NCBI RefSeq assembly: GCF_037975245.1
Contig: NC_092579.1
Span: forward strand, 3,126,001 to 3,190,000
Direction of reading: 5' to 3'
DNA length: 64,000 nucleotides
From: Apostichopus japonicus
Lineage: Eukaryota; Echinodermata; Holothuroidea; Aspidochirotida; Stichopodidae
Part shown: positions 1 to 12,955 of the stretch, one piece after another
Layout of the letters: the number at the start of each line of letters is the position of its first letter
Numbering within the stretch: the stretch's first letter is position 1
The notes under the pieces: generated by a model
The model's database searches: none
What the model saw: the letters and a program-made list of their open reading frames with translations, nothing else
Told to the model about the DNA's origin: nothing
Program-made: the position numbers and the translations under genes

Positions 1-1293
1 TTGGAAAAGACAGTTTTATCTCGCTTAATGGATTATCTTACACAGGAGAATCTTCTCGAACCATACCAGTCAGCTTATAAGTCTGGTCACAGTACGGAAA
101 CTGCCCTCAATGCAGTTCATAATTTTATTACATCCAAGCTTGATGAAGACTGCTTTGTCCTTTTAGTTCTTTTAGACTTATCATCAGCTTTTGATACAGT
201 TAATCATTCCATTTTGTTAGAAAGACTGCAGTCAAAGTATCGATTAGGTGGTACTGTTCTATCCTGGTTCAATTCTTATATTACTGAGCGTTATCAACAG
301 GTGAAAATTGAAGATGTTCTCTCGTCTCCTCGTCCATTAGTTACTGGTGTTCCACAGGGCTCTGTACTTGGACCTGTTCTTTTTTCTTTATATCTTGCGG
401 AGTTGAGTGATATTATTCGGCACCATGGTGTTCATTTCCATCATTATGCGGATGATACTCAATTACTTCTTGCTTTCGATAAGGATGATGTGCCAAATGC
501 TTTTCATAAAATGGAAACCTGTATAAGTGCTGTAAACACTTGGCTTACAACTAATCAGTTGAAACTAAACTGTGATAAAACAGAGTTTATTGTTTTTCGA
601 TCACGTTTCTCTGAAGTTACACCTAATTTTCCACCACTTACTGTTGGTAAAGACTCTATTAACATCTCCTCAACTGTTAGAAACCTTGGTGCATATTTTG
701 ACCAGACCATGTCACTTGAAAATCACGTTACTAATCTCTGTCGTTCTGCAAATTGGCAACTTAGGAAAATCAGTTTGATGAGGAATTACCTCGATAATAA
801 GACTTGCGAGATACTGGTCCATGCGTTTGTGACATCAAAGCTTGATTTTCTTAATTCACTTTTATTTGGCCTTCCTGATTCGACCATCAAGAAACTCCAA
901 AAGATCCAAAACACCGCTGCCCGTATTGTGAAAAGGAAAGGAAGAAAGTGCCGCACCACCCCACTTCTGAAGGAACTTCATTGGCTACCTATCAGCTACA
1001 GAATCCAGTATAAAATACTTCTTCTCACCTTCTGTGCTCATCATCTTGAACGGCCTGTGTACCTGTCACAACTTCTCTTGCCATATACTCCAACTCGCAC
1101 ACTTCGTTCCTCCAACAAACTGTTTTTAACTGTTCCAAAACCACGATTGAAGAACTATGGTTACAGAAGCTTCCAATACTCTGGGTCCTATCTCTGGAAC
1201 AAGTTACCAGATCACATTCGAACATGCTATAAACTTTCTACTTTCAAAAGTCTACTTAAGACCCATTTTTTCACTTGTTCTTTTGTAAATTAA
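1..1293 (+). CDS. Non-LTR retrotransposon ORF2, reverse transcriptase and C-terminal part (5' truncated by window)
   Basis: The frame is open from base 1 to a TAA at 1291-1293, and the TTG at base 1 is only the window edge, not a start. The protein shows ordered reverse transcriptase blocks: a 'LLDLSSAFDTVNH' block near residue 57, 'TGVPQGSVLGPVLFSLYL' near residue 114, and the catalytic 'YADD' box near residue 148. These are followed by the long C-terminal region ending in 'FKSLLKTHFF' that is typical of CR1/L2-group LINEs. The endonuclease domain that should precede it lies outside the window. The frame is intact over 430 codons, so this copy may be fairly young. The enzyme would copy its own RNA into DNA at a nicked target. 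Clade assignment (CR1, L2, Crack or Daphne) is by eye; membership of the non-LTR class is near certain. Confidence 0.93.
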   Translation: MEKTVLSRLMDYLTQENLLEPYQSAYKSGHSTETALNAVHNFITSKLDEDCFVLLVLLDLSSAFDTVNHSILLERLQSKYRLGGTVLSWFNSYITERYQQVKIEDVLSSPRPLVTGVPQGSVLGPVLFSLYLAELSDIIRHHGVHFHHYADDTQLLLAFDKDDVPNAFHKMETCISAVNTWLTTNQLKLNCDKTEFIVFRSRFSEVTPNFPPLTVGKDSINISSTVRNLGAYFDQTMSLENHVTNLCRSANWQLRKISLMRNYLDNKTCEILVHAFVTSKLDFLNSLLFGLPDSTIKKLQKIQNTAARIVKRKGRKCRTTPLLKELHWLPISYRIQYKILLLTFCAHHLERPVYLSQLLLPYTPTRTLRSSNKLFLTVPKPRLKNYGYRSFQYSGSYLWNKLPDHIRTCYKLSTFKSLLKTHFFTCSFVN

Positions 1294-1386
1294 TTTACTT
1301 TCTTTGTAAAGCGCTTTGAGCAGTAACTTTTGTTTACTGATTTGGCGCTACATAAGTCTCATTTATTATTATTATTATTATTATTT
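1294..1386 (+). mobile_element. 3' UTR and (TTA)n tail of the LINE
   Basis: After the stop codon the sequence has a short 3' UTR with 'TGTAAAGCGCTTTGAG' and 'GGCGCTACATAAG', then a run of TTA/ATT triplets. This stem-like GCGC pair plus microsatellite tail is the usual 3' recognition end of L2/CR1-like elements. The same signature recurs at 18.1, 33.7 and 35.4 kb. Confidence 0.85.
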
Positions 1387-3420
1387 CAAGAAGTACACTT
1401 AAGTACAATGGCAAAGGACACAAAAAATGGTACAAGCCACAACACTGTGAAGGCCGGGCTACACATTGCCTGATAACCTGACCAATCTGTACAGCATTTT
1501 ACGATGCCATGCTACCCAAATTTCTCCCTGACACAGTGCCACATTGCAAACACCATCAATCATTAATCCTATCGTTATTGCCATGAACACAGATTAATTT
1601 TTCTTAGCCTACCACTAAGAACTCCCTATGGCATCTAGAACATCTACGGGATGGTTTTTAATTAGCCAAATGGCCTTAGATCACAACGATGGAAAGACAA
1701 GTGCTTGTTGCCTTATCTCTCTGCGATTTAACTCCAGACAAGAATCACAAACTCTACGTCCCTACGTTCATTCCAGAATCAAGCAAGCAGCCAGATGTGA
1801 TGGGTTCCGCTAGTCATGATGCCGTCTAGCTCTGTTAAACAGCTGGAAACACGACAACATTGCTATACCCAGACGGCACTCGTATTATAATAGCTCTGCA
1901 TTTTCATCTGGTCTGTAAATAGAAGTGTATCTTCATCAAACTTTCAAAGGTTAATGAATCCAACAATAGATGGTATGACTTCTACATGACACACAGCCAC
2001 ACTCTGTACCTGCTTACTGGTTGAGTGTGCCAGGGGCTGTATTACCAATTAATATAAACTAAGAAAGGACATGAAATGGTGGATGAGACCAATCCATTTT
2101 CCTCATAAAACATTTGATAAATTCATCACAAATTTTGACAGCCTATCAAATTCTGTGTTCATATTAAGTCCTGAAACGTCTGACAGAATCTGTTTCTTTA
2201 GTACCAAATAAATATTTACATCTAGCCAAACCTACCAAACTTTCATAGCAGAACATACATAGCCTATATTTGAATTAAGAATATGGGCTAATGTTGTCAT
2301 TTTCATTCATACTTACAGCTAAATGCACCATTCTGCCAAACAAAAGAACACACATCGTTTATACTGCTGTCATATTGAGTTAAAATCTTTGACTGTAAGT
2401 GAATCTGTTTTTAATTCCGAGACACAACAAGCTCCACTTCCTTCTTTCCAAATAGAAAGAGGGTAGAGCAAAGCCCAAACAACAATGGTTTGGGTATTAA
2501 CAAATAGCAATTTACTTGAATATCTCAAATGCTTGGATTTACTTTAGCCTACAGTGCAAACTGGTACAATTCTTGCACTGCACACCTACTAACCCACTTT
2601 CTGCCAAATGTACCATTCAGAAACCCTATGCGTGTGTGTTTATATTTAAATAGCCTGGATTTGCATCCAGTTATATTGCCACTTGGTTTAACATTCTTTA
2701 ACATAGAAATGGCAAAGTAAAATAATTACACTTTACTAATAACCCCAAATAGCCTGCACAATTAGTAAACATCCGCAGGACGGAATCGACAAGATATATC
2801 GTTCGTCCATTTCGACTCGTCGAGTTCCTCACCTCCAAACGACAACTGAAAGGTTACGGAAGCACCATTGGGCTGAATACTGCGTAGCGATACATAGAGC
2901 GTTGAGATTTTAAACTCATGAGCTGCTCATATTTTATGAATGCATGGCTGACTTGTATAGTGCAAGCGCTTGGGGCATTTTTGAAATATTTAGTACAGAC
3001 CTGTACAGTATAATTGTGCAAAAATGATATGTCCCTACTCAGAACCTTGTGCATGCTAATACCAAAATGGAACTATTCTGGCAGTATGCTGCTGTACTTG
3101 GAGCTACGAGTCTGATGCAAGCCATCGTCAAATTGAAAACGATACCACATCGGGCAGCTTAGTATATTAATAGAGACTTTAACATCACCGTAAACACCGG
3201 CAGACGTCTCGATTGATACCGGAAGAGTGGATCTTAGCGAAAATATCCTAAATTACCAGGTTTGGATTTTTACGAGCGACGATACTTACCTGTCTACTCA
3301 CAACCGGTCAGTAAAGTAGTAAAGGAAGAAAAGTAGATAACAAAGTCTACTCATTAAGATACGTACAGCTCAGACAGTTTAGATGGTACAGCAGAATTTG
3401 AAGAGTCAGTGACCGGGGCA
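1387..3420. other. No gene recognised
   Basis: About 2 kb of AT-rich sequence without recognisable exons, RNA genes or element ends. Short open frames here (for example 1628-1813 and 2529-2720) have no family resemblance that I can see. Confidence 0.5.
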
Positions 3421-3424
3421 ATTT

Positions 3425-3600
3425 GTTAATGGTCGGAAGCAGTGCTAAAACATTATCAGTTAATAGGCTAGGTAGAACAATACCAGTTAATAGGCTAGGT
3501 AGAACAATACCAGTTGATACTGTAGGCTAGGTAGATGGGAAAGTGCTATAGCAGAGTAGAGACAGGTAAGAGGAACTAGAATCCTGATGCGAACCCAGCA
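3425..3600 (+). repeat. Short tandem duplication within an interspersed repeat copy
   Basis: The phrase 'CAGTTAATAGGCTAGGTAGA' occurs twice in direct succession, followed by a third diverged copy with 'GTTGATACTGTAGGCTAGG'. The flanks ('GACCGGGGCAATT', 'AGTAGAGACAGGTAAGAGG') resemble the repeat family also seen near 7.7, 11.8, 12.2, 13.4 and 21.9 kb. Confidence 0.6.
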
Positions 3601-4654
3601 AGACCATCTCTGTGCTTTCCGTCCTCATTGTACAAACCTACACGGCACAGACGCAACATGATATATCAAACAAACATACCTGGTTATAGTGTTAATAGTG
3701 CCTCTATGATTGATCCCAACCAATGTGTAAGTTACCTGCATTTAGCTGGGAATTACTTATATTGATGATTCTATTCAGCCTGTTATTTACACAATTTGCT
3801 ATGTACATGTGTTAGTGTTTTGTCAATTTTCACACTCAGTTTCACAAAGAACCTTTGAAGTTAAAGCCAGTCTTTAAAGGTCAACTACACACGACTTCAA
3901 GGTTTTAATACGTCAAATTTTGTAATAACTTCTTTTCTCGGTGACGTATTCATTCCACAAACTTCTATTCAGACAATGAAGAGGAAAAATGGTACATTGA
4001 TCCAAAACAACAGAAAACGGGACAGTAGAATGGGTGATACCTGTTCAAAACTAGCTGACCATTTGGGGTGGTTTTAGCATGTTTCGGATTAATACTTCTC
4101 CTCTTTAAAGTAATTCCAAGGTACTTGAGCAGAGTATTGTAACATGAAACCCTTGAACACCGATCTGCTGGTACCTGTGACAGGTTGTAAGCAATAGCAA
4201 ACCGTAGGTATATAAAACGATATATGCAGCCACAGTCACAGTTGGGTTTACGTAGGTGTTCAAAAGCAAATTACTCACATTTCATACTTTGATATCCTTA
4301 ATGCTTTCGACAAAACAACAAAGGTACTAGTTCAATTATAGCCTTGGTACATCATAAAATTAGGTCTAGTTTAGGTGTTATAGCAACAAAAAGTAACCTT
4401 ATTTGTTAGAAATTAATTAGCGAGATACTAAATGTGGTTTCCATGGAAGTCATGAAGTCAATAAAAAGAAAAAATTCAATTTGGCAAAAATTAGGTCATA
4501 GTTATCTCGATCCAATAACATGTTTTAAATATGTGTTAAGTTATACTGTACTTCCATCAGTTAAGTATCTATTTTATATTTACGTCGATGATGTAACTAT
4601 AAATGACAAAATACCCTCAAGTTCTTCATTCTATTTAAAATACTTAAATAATAA

Positions 4655-5085
4655 ATATCAGTGGAGTATTCCATACAGTGCACATTGAAGCAGTGCTATT
4701 GGTGTTAAGATCAGGGGAGTATGCCATATAGTACTGTACACACCAAAGCAGTGCTATTGGTGTTCACATCAGTAAAGTATTCCATATAGTGCACACTGAA
4801 GCAGTGCTATTGGTGTTAAGATCAGTGAAGTACTCCATATAGTACTGTACACACCGATGCAGTGCTATCTATATTAAGATCAGTGGAGTATTCCATATTG
4901 TACCTGTACTGTACACACCGAGGCAGTGCTATTGGTGTTAATATCAGTAAAGTATTCCATATGTATAGTACTGGTACTGTACACACTGAAGCAGTGCTAT
5001 CGTTATTAAGATCAGTGGAGTATTCCATATAGTACTGTACTGTACACACCGAAGCAGTGCTATTGGTGTTAAGATACTGTACTAC
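4655..5085. repeat. Minisatellite, about 60-bp unit, seven or so copies
   Basis: Tandem units carry 'AGTATTCCATATAGTACTG', 'TACACACCGAAGCAG' and 'TGCTATTGGTGTTAAGATC'. Unit length varies between roughly 55 and 70 bp through small indels in the TACTGTAC segment. A minus-strand open frame across it is an artefact of the repeat. Confidence 0.85.
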
Positions 5086-6690
5086 TATACTTCTATTGAA
5101 TCTTCTATAGAAAGGTTTATCAAATTTTAAAAAAAGAAACATTAAATATAAACTTACAACACTAACTTCTTATTATACTTTCTGTATAAACCTTTATATC
5201 ATTAGGCTAGCCATTGCTTTATACTGTACAAGAGCTCATTGTTGCTATCTCTGGATCAGACAGTCGGACAGGACAACAATTATGGCTACTGTATCTTATA
5301 GTTAGTACCTTTACCCTTAACCAAAAGGTGGCCAGAGTTTGATCTTTTTCACAAATACCTGCAAACCTGCTCAAATGTAGCTTTGTAAAGTTTGGAGGTA
5401 ACTGCTAAGCCTGTTAAAATTAACAAGTTTCCACATTTAAAGAAAAAAAGTTGGAATAAAACTGATTGCTATCACCTCCAAAGTTACATATATACTTGAT
5501 GATCATGAGTGGATATCATGCCCTGAATATGACAGGTCTGAATATACCGGCATTATATATAGTAATTCCCATAGCAACTAGCTAATATTAGACATCCCAG
5601 TATGTTGCAGTGATCTATATAATCTTGCTTTAGTGTAGACCTAGAAAAACAAAAGTTTAAGAAATGTGTTGCTCAAGCATCTATTTATGTATGCAGGATG
5701 AATAATGACCATTGCCCGTAAATTTGATATGGCTTGTTGCATGTATAATTACTGTTTTGGTATTGAAAAATAAAACAGTATTCATTTCCCTCTTCTTCCT
5801 TTACAAACATTTTTTTCTTCTTCTCTTCCTTCTCAATCTCTTTCTTTTCCTTGTAACTTTTCCCTTCGCCCAGATTTTGCATCAAGACGCTGGTGACGAC
5901 TGCATAACAAGCCCAATGGAGACTCCAAACTGTATTTGATTTACGTGGGTGAATGCAGACACTGTGTATGACCTCGTCCTGTGCAACCATATATACATAC
6001 ACCAGGGAACAGCTATATTTACTAGAGACCTACATACATACATTACAAAACAAGTAGGCAAATGCAAGGTATATTTTGTAAGAAAACACTGGAAATTGCA
6101 TTAATAAACTGATAAAGAAGTACAAATGCCAGTCCAATCACCCTTCGAAATAGAAGGCAGAATAATATTTAGTGTATGTTCATTTGTGTTACTGTATACT
6201 ACTGTACATGTTGGCCTACACCATATAATTATAATAATATAATTGCTGTAAATATGCTGTCAATTCCACAGCAATATATGTTTCATTACTGACACTAGGA
6301 CACATTCATAAAGTGTGTGAATCCTCCCATAACCACATGCACCAATGCACAATACAGTAATATATACACAGTTTACAGTAGTAATAATCCATTCCATAGT
6401 TACAGTATGCTCACTACTTAAGTTTAAAGGGACTACGGTATAGAAGAAGGCCCACAATGAAGACCCACTGATGGAACACCCCCAGTGAAAAATATGGAGG
6501 GGCAGAAGTATCATTCCGCCCCCCGCTTCGCAAGTCAGAAAACCCCTTTTTCATTTCCAAATGAGAAAAAAATCTCATTTGGAGCATCAAATTGCATCTA
6601 AGGCCAGGTGAAAATGCAAAATTATATACAAAATGGAGTGGGTGGGTTGAAGTGTGCTATAAGTCATCACAAGCCGGCCATGCTCAACTT
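5086..6690. other. No gene recognised; pyrimidine-rich tract
   Basis: Contains a C/T-rich stretch at about 5785-5870 and otherwise unremarkable AT-rich DNA. I see no exon, RNA gene or element end. Confidence 0.45.
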
Positions 6691-6692
6691 TC

Positions 6693-6735
6693 ACCTTCGA
6701 AGAAGATCCTGCTAGGAGCGAAACGTCACTGGGCC
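6693..6735 (+). other. Hammerhead-ribozyme-like motif, Penelope-like element remnant (copy 1)
   Basis: The copy has 'GAAGAAGATCC', loop 'TGCTA', then 'GGAGC' and 'GAAACGTC'. The hairpin, the GAAA box and a GTC cleavage-type triplet are in hammerhead order. The left core box reads 'TCGAAGA' rather than CTGANGA, so this copy is probably decayed. It is followed by 'GGGCCCTCTAACTTTTAC'; copy 2 near 18.4 kb has a similar follow-on. Confidence 0.4.
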
Positions 6736-9700
6736 CTCTAACTTTTACAATTTACCTATCTACACAGCCTTTTTGCTGTAGAGAAGCAGTTTATTAACAT
6801 TTTTTTTTCTTTCTCTCTGATGCTCAACTTTTATCACTATATAACAACATTTCTTAACGATTTTTCATTTTAACTCACCTGTGGCCATTTTGAGCATGTC
6901 TAGCTATATATTACAGTCAATATTACATAAGTATACATAGTGTTGTCCCTTTAAGAGTGTCTGTTGATGCTTTACAACCGACTCCATATGCAATATTAAA
7001 ACTTTCTGCATGGTTCCATCAGGATGAATTTTAAAACTCGTCTTTACTTTTAAACAGTTAATAAATTGGTGTCTTAAGGATGACATTTCCCTGACAATTT
7101 CGCATTGAACATGATAGCATGAAGACAACCACTGTACAGCTACAGTAGCTCTAGAGAGCATCCTACAGTAATTATGAGCACTCATTGACAGCACTTTGTA
7201 AGTATAAAGGCACTGCGTAAACGAAGGGGAAAGTTCTTGTCGATATCTTGCTACTCCATCGTACGTCTGATTACGTTAGTCCTTGGTAGAGAACAGATGG
7301 ATGAACACGTCCTTGTACTAGCTACATCCACTGGTGGTAACTGAAGGAAATCGACGAAACAGCCACGATAAAAATTATCGTTTTGTAGTTGAGCTATTTT
7401 GTGTATTTTTTGTCTTCTATTTAGATACAGTACACTATCTAAGAGTTTCTAAGTCTAACTGACATCATCTTTCAAACTTTCTTGTAAAAAGAAACTCAAG
7501 AAATTATTGGTGCATTTGCCATTGATCTGCTTCTGTGTGATTTGAAGATCTGTATGTATGCTAATCTCAACATTTACTGTAGTTGTCCATGGTGTCATCT
7601 TAGTTAGTTAAAGTGGATGAAATCAGTAGCTTCCGATTGGTGGATTCAGAATTAAGGAAGAGAATTTTGGGCAGGACACTGGGATGTGGATGGGGAGGGG
7701 GGGGGGTTGAGGGGCGCAGCATTAAAACATTGTCAAGTTAGTAGGTTTGCTAGAGGAAAGTGCATAAGAAGACTGGAGACTAGGTTTATAGATAGAAGTG
7801 AAGTTAATTTTGCACTTTAATAATAAAAGTAACCGCCTCGGGTAACTGCATCTTCACTCTTCCATGGAATGGCTGTCCAATTCAAGAAGGTGATATGACG
7901 ATGATGAAGCAAGGAATTGGTAAATTACCTGATCAGCCATATTATCACTAACCAACCAACCAACCAGCCAGCAGCCAGCAGCCATCACCATCTACTTTCC
8001 AAACATCCTGTCAGTGATTGGTATTTACAATTATTTACAAATCCCTCTATAATGCCAAAGGTTACTTTACTCTTTAAATGTCAAATGCTATCCCAGTACA
8101 ATAACCACTACTCAAGATCCAAAGTTATAACAGATCTAAACAAATATTGTGCAGGAATTTGGAGTACTATCAAGACCGAAACAAGCTTCTATGCAAACGA
8201 CGACACACCTTAATCTGATCTAGTTGACAGACACATTACTAGTTCTCATGATATTTATGAAATGAATTTGGCTATAGAATTATTATCTTAATATCAAGCT
8301 GTAATATTGTTACTTGTTTTATAGCTTTAACATTATGCTTCTTTTTTCTTTCTTATTTTCTTATTCCTTTTTATGCACCTGGATTTGTTACTTTCTTGTT
8401 CCATACATCAAGGCATTTATCATTCACAAATAAAGCGGATAATACCATTTAAGCTGCTTATATCCAGAGCTGTTTCGAGGATTGCAAACAGAAGAGGGTC
8501 TGGTTGTTAGGTCTTTCAATCTGATTCCAATGTAGGGTCTGGTCTTGAGATCCTCCCCTGAAAAAATTAGGTCTACACAGGTTTTGATAAGAACTACTAC
8601 TAATTCTTTGTGGGGTGGAAGAGGGGGAGGGTGGGGTGGAAGAGGGGGAGGGTGGGGTTGGGGCCTGGGGGGTTGGCCTCTCTTTTTAGCCCTGCTGCAA
8701 GCTTAATTATTTTTTGTAGTATAATGCATGTCTGTACACCCTCCATTGTCTCAATATGTAGTTATCTTACCAACACATGAACGTCTGCCATTAACTTTCA
8801 GAATCAAAACTACAGTATGATATGTTTCCTGAAAGGTAACAAGGGCAGTATTGAATAACTTAGCATGCATAGACTCGGGATGTGTGACCTGATTAATTCA
8901 CTTTGGCTTCGGCTTTGAGTACATCGTTTCTTTATGCTGCCATATTGGATGAATCTAACCATAATATTAGTAATTACCGACTTTACAATCCTCATTATAG
9001 TAATGGCCGACTTTGCAATCCGCGGTCCCTCTCACAATTATGCAAGGTTGGTAAGAGTGACTCCATAGTTTTCCCTTTCAGAAAACCAAACAGTTATGTT
9101 CAACAATTCTAAGGCTTTAAACTGTACCTTGATAGAGCATGTATAGCCAGCCATATTCATTGAATTAAAATTGCCATTCTCATTAAATGTACTGCTTAAT
9201 AATAATAACATTTCAAGTTAATGACTCACTGCACTGTAGAGAACGATACACAGAACCTATGTAAACTAAACAATAAATGTGAGAATGCAAGAAGGACTGG
9301 CTTTAGTAGCCTGGAGGACACTGAATGTTCAGACAATATATACAAACATCTGTAATTTCTTAATCTCTCAAACAATGTGCATGAATCATTACAGCAGTAA
9401 ATCTGTCATGGACTTACTTATAAGTCAACTTCTTTAACAATACCATGAGCAAATCCTGTCTAAAACTTAAATATCTTCCTGTCATTTTTTTACAAAAAAC
9501 TGGACAGATGAAAGCAACGAAGCATTATTTTCTTTCTTTGAGAACTTTTGTGAAAGAGATTGAAGGAAGCTCTCTTGTACAGTTCATGAAAAATCTGACC
9601 AGAATTAACCTCAAATACATTTCAAGGTAAAGTAGATAAGTTACAAGGCTAGCAATACATCTTGCTGAGAGAAAAAACAAAAAACTCACTAGAGATGGAC

Positions 9701-10045
9701 AGAAGTTACAATGATGGTTTTAAGTGAGAGCACTTTACTTTCACATAAATATCTCCTTCTTGTATTTGGGACATTACCAGGTCTAGGCGTAATACCATAA
9801 TCAAAGTACGATGAAATTAATAGATTGAAAAATATTGATTTTCAGAAGATTTTTAGGACCCAAGTATAACCAATTGGTCATAAACTTCTAAGTAAATCAA
9901 AAGAACAAAAATTTAAGGTAAAATTATAGGCTAAAACACCTAAAGGCTAGCCTGAACAATATAATTGGTTGACAATGAATACCTATACAATGCATTTGGG
10001 GAGGGGGTGGGGATGGATGATAATCTGATCCTAGGGCAAATACAA
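6736..10045. other. No gene recognised
   Basis: Intergenic DNA. It holds a G-rich stretch at 7692-7725 that runs into a copy of the small interspersed repeat family (about 7715-7800), and a duplicated 'GGGTGGAAGAGGGGGAGGG' segment at 8612-8660. No exon-like segment matching the missing Rab C-terminal half was found. Confidence 0.45.
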
Positions 10046-10049
10046 ATTA

Positions 10050-10190
10050 AGAAATGTTGCAAACATAAAGAAAACCTAAATGTGGCAAACATAAAGATGA
10101 AAGAAAACCTAAATGTTGCAATAAAGAAAACCTAAATTTCACAAACATAAAGAAAACCTAAATGTCACAAAAATAAAGAAAACCTGTAAT
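10050..10190. repeat. Short tandem repeat, about 20-30-bp unit
   Basis: Six or so copies of 'AAAGAAAACCTAAATG' separated by variable 'TTGCAAACAT'-like spacers. Confidence 0.8.
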
Positions 10191-10588
10191 AATTGTAAAC
10201 ATTGCCCGAGTGTGGTCAACAAAATTTAAGTGAATAAAGGACAGACATGTAAATGTACTTTCTAGTTTCCAGAATCATAGGATTCCTAACTTGGGAGGGC
10301 AAGGGAAAGCGCAGACTGAGTCAACTGGAGTGCATACAGTGCTAGGTCCATAGATCAAAACATGTATACTAAAGAGAAGAGGAGTAAAGTAGAAGGTATA
10401 TATCTCCTAATTTCTTCCCTTAATTGGCTGTTTGATTCCATCTGTTTGTTTTCCATAATACTGAACACCCCACAATTATTATTTGAGATACATACATGTA
10501 TTTGAATGAGATACTGTAGTAAGTGGGCCATGACCCAGTTGTAGAGGTCATTGGGATACAGAGCTAAAAGATGAAAACACCATGTCAA

Positions 10589-10801
10589 CAGTGGCATAAC
10601 AACCAGGGGGGTCGAAAGGAGGCGCAGCCCAGGAGCCTTTGGTGTTCCACACCTACAAAACGGTGCACATCGTACATTGGATTCAAAGTGACAAGTCTAT
10701 AATCAAGAAGCAGTGTGAACCGAATCCCCCCATTCCTAGTACAGCTCCACAATAGCTCACTTGGGGACTCCATCTACTCCTTGCCCCCCCCCCCCGGCTC
10801 C
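10589..10801. mobile_element. Possible hAT-like MITE remnant
   Basis: The left end 'CAGTGGCATAACAACCAGGG' looks like a hAT terminus, and the right side has a long C tract and 'GGCTCC' that could be a worn right terminus. Flanking octamers CATGTCAA (10581-10588) and CATGTTAA (10802-10809) match at 7 of 8 positions, as an aged target duplication would. The terminal inverted repeat is poor on the right, so the call is weak. Confidence 0.33.
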
Positions 10802-11744
10802 CATGTTAATTGTAACGTTTAATTGCAACTGGGATCCTATCGTGGCAAAAACTTGATTATGTAATGTTAGAACCTGTCAGATTTTAACAGGTCAAAAGAG
10901 CGTAATAAATTGTGTCTATCCTGGCCGCTAGCTAAGCAAAGTTCCGACTGGTTGCACTATGTGCCCCGTCCATGTGACTTTGATAGCAAATATTGAATTT
11001 CGGAGTGAGCACTTCACTTCTGCATATTTTTTCATCGGCGAGCTTGGCGAAGACGCATCAACCTTGACTTCCAGACGCCACTGGAATGAAATATAACCTT
11101 CCTGTGAGAAACACGACAGCTCTTAACTTTACACTTCCGGCCCTGACTTCAAAAGCTAGTCATTCACTTTGACATGTTGTTGATTTGTTAAGTACTTTAG
11201 GGCTAATATTCCCGTACATGGTTGGGCGATTGAACACAATGTCACACTATATACAGTCTATCTTCAGGAAAATGTACAAGAGCCATCAACCACCCAGTTA
11301 TCCACATTTTCCTTCATAAATATACATCTCAGGCAATCTTCCTATTCTTGAAGGACCTTTGTAAAGTTAACTCTTTTTTTATTTTTGAAGGATCTTTGTG
11401 AAGTCCATTCTTTCTGATGTTGAAATTCTATCAAGCACTTTATATGCACTAGTTATCATATCCAGCAAGATATATCATATCATGAAGTATGACATCACAT
11501 ATCAATCATACCATGTATGTGACATTTCATATCAATCATGTATCAATTGAGGAATACACTATCATATATCAAACCCCCAAATTGGAAAAGAAACTTATAA
11601 ATCTGTTCTGTACATCAAATAGTGTATGATGGTACTGTAAGACTACGCTGGTAACACCAAACTAAGTCCGAATGCAAAAAAGACGGATCCATAAGATAAC
11701 AGGCTACGAATTCTGTAACTTCTAGATACTTTGGAATGATTAGG

Positions 11745-11870
11745 AAGCAACTGGTCATAGAGGGGGTACAAGTGCTACAGTAGGTTACTGTTTAACTCTA
11801 GACACAGTAGAACTAGAGTGTTAAGGTTGCGAGGAGACAGTTAAGTGAAGAAACCAAGTAAATCATTGAA
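11745..11870 (+). repeat. Interspersed repeat family, copy
   Basis: Contains 'CTGGTCATAGAGGG', 'CACAGTAGAACTAGAGTG' and 'GGTTGCGAGGAGACAG', in the same order as the copies at 12.15 and 13.32 kb. No terminal repeats or target duplications were identified. Confidence 0.6.
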
Positions 11871-12139
11871 CTGGTTACTAAAGATACTATGGTACTATGA
11901 AGGTGTATAGTATGATAGACACAGCTAACACAGCTAACTAACTATAGACACAGCTAACCCTCCCTTTCAACAAAAAGGATACTTATCGGTCTGGAAAAGA
12001 CTGCAAAACTCCACAGAATCCGAATGAAAGAAAATTCCAACGATCGTATAAAGAAATCCAAGACAAAATTCAAGGGAAACTTCCACAAGAATTTTGCGTG
12101 TAGACACTTTAATGGTAGAATGAAAAAGGAGGAGTGACC

Positions 12140-12270
12140 GGGGGGGGGGCCCGGTCATAGAGGGCGCACAGTGTTATTATTTTACCAAGACTTTATAGGC
12201 ACAGTAGAATGAAGTGCTAAGGTTGTGAGGAGACAGGTAAGTGAGGAGCGAAGTCAATCATGCATGTACA
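12140..12270 (+). repeat. Interspersed repeat family, copy
   Basis: Contains 'CCGGTCATAGAGGGCGCACA', 'GGCACAGTAGAATGAAGTG' and 'GGTTGTGAGGAGACAGGTAA'. This is the clearest copy; it ends in a perfect splice-donor-like CAGGTAAGTG. Confidence 0.65.
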
Positions 12271-12338
12271 TGTGCACACATATATTTGGTTGCATTGATA
12301 TGAGTATCTCAACTCAAACGTCCGGGTGGCAACGAAAA

Positions 12339-12955
12339 CTTCATCTCAGGTAGAAGGCTCCCTAACACTGGAGTGAGGTTGCATGTTAATCTTGGAAGCT
12401 TTATGAAAATATTCTACATCTCAGGTAGGAGGCTCCCTACCACTGGAGTGAGGTTGCATGTTAATCTTGGAAGCTTTATGAAAATATTCTACATCTCAGG
12501 TAGGAGGCTCCCTACCACTGGAGTGAGGTTACTGTACATGTTAAACTTGGAAGCTTTATGAAAATATTCTACATCTCAGGTAGGAGGCTCCCTACCACTG
12601 GAGTGAGATTAAATGTTAAAGTTGGAGGCTTTTGTGAATATATTCTACATCTCATGTAGCAGGCTTCCTACCACTGGAGTGAGATTAAATGTTAAAGTTG
12701 GAAGCTTTTATGAATATATTCTACATCTCATGTAGTAGGCTCCCTACCACTGGAGTGAGGTTAAATGTTAAAGTTGGAAGCTTTTATGAATATATTCTAC
12801 ATCTCATGTAGTAGGCTCCCTACCACTGGAGTGAGATTAAATGTTAAAGTTGGAAGCTTTTATGAATATATTCTACATCTCATGTAGTAGGCTCCCTACC
12901 ACTGGAGTGAGGTTACATGTTTAAGTTTGGAAGCTTTATGAAAATATTCTACAAC
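12339..12955. repeat. Minisatellite, about 75-bp unit, eight copies
   Basis: Each unit has 'TACATCTCAGGTAGGAGGCT', 'CCCTACCACTGGAGTGAG' and 'GGAAGCTTTATGAAAATATT'. Later units share 'CATGTAGTAGG' and 'AAATGTTAAAGTTGG' variants, which implies spread from the middle of the array. Confidence 0.93.

Noticed and set aside
10581-11099. A longer hAT element from CAGTGGC at 10589 to GCCACTG near 11090
   Set aside because: The outer octamers do not match (CATGTCAA versus GAATGAAA). The shorter 10589-10801 interpretation has a 7 of 8 duplication but a poor right end.
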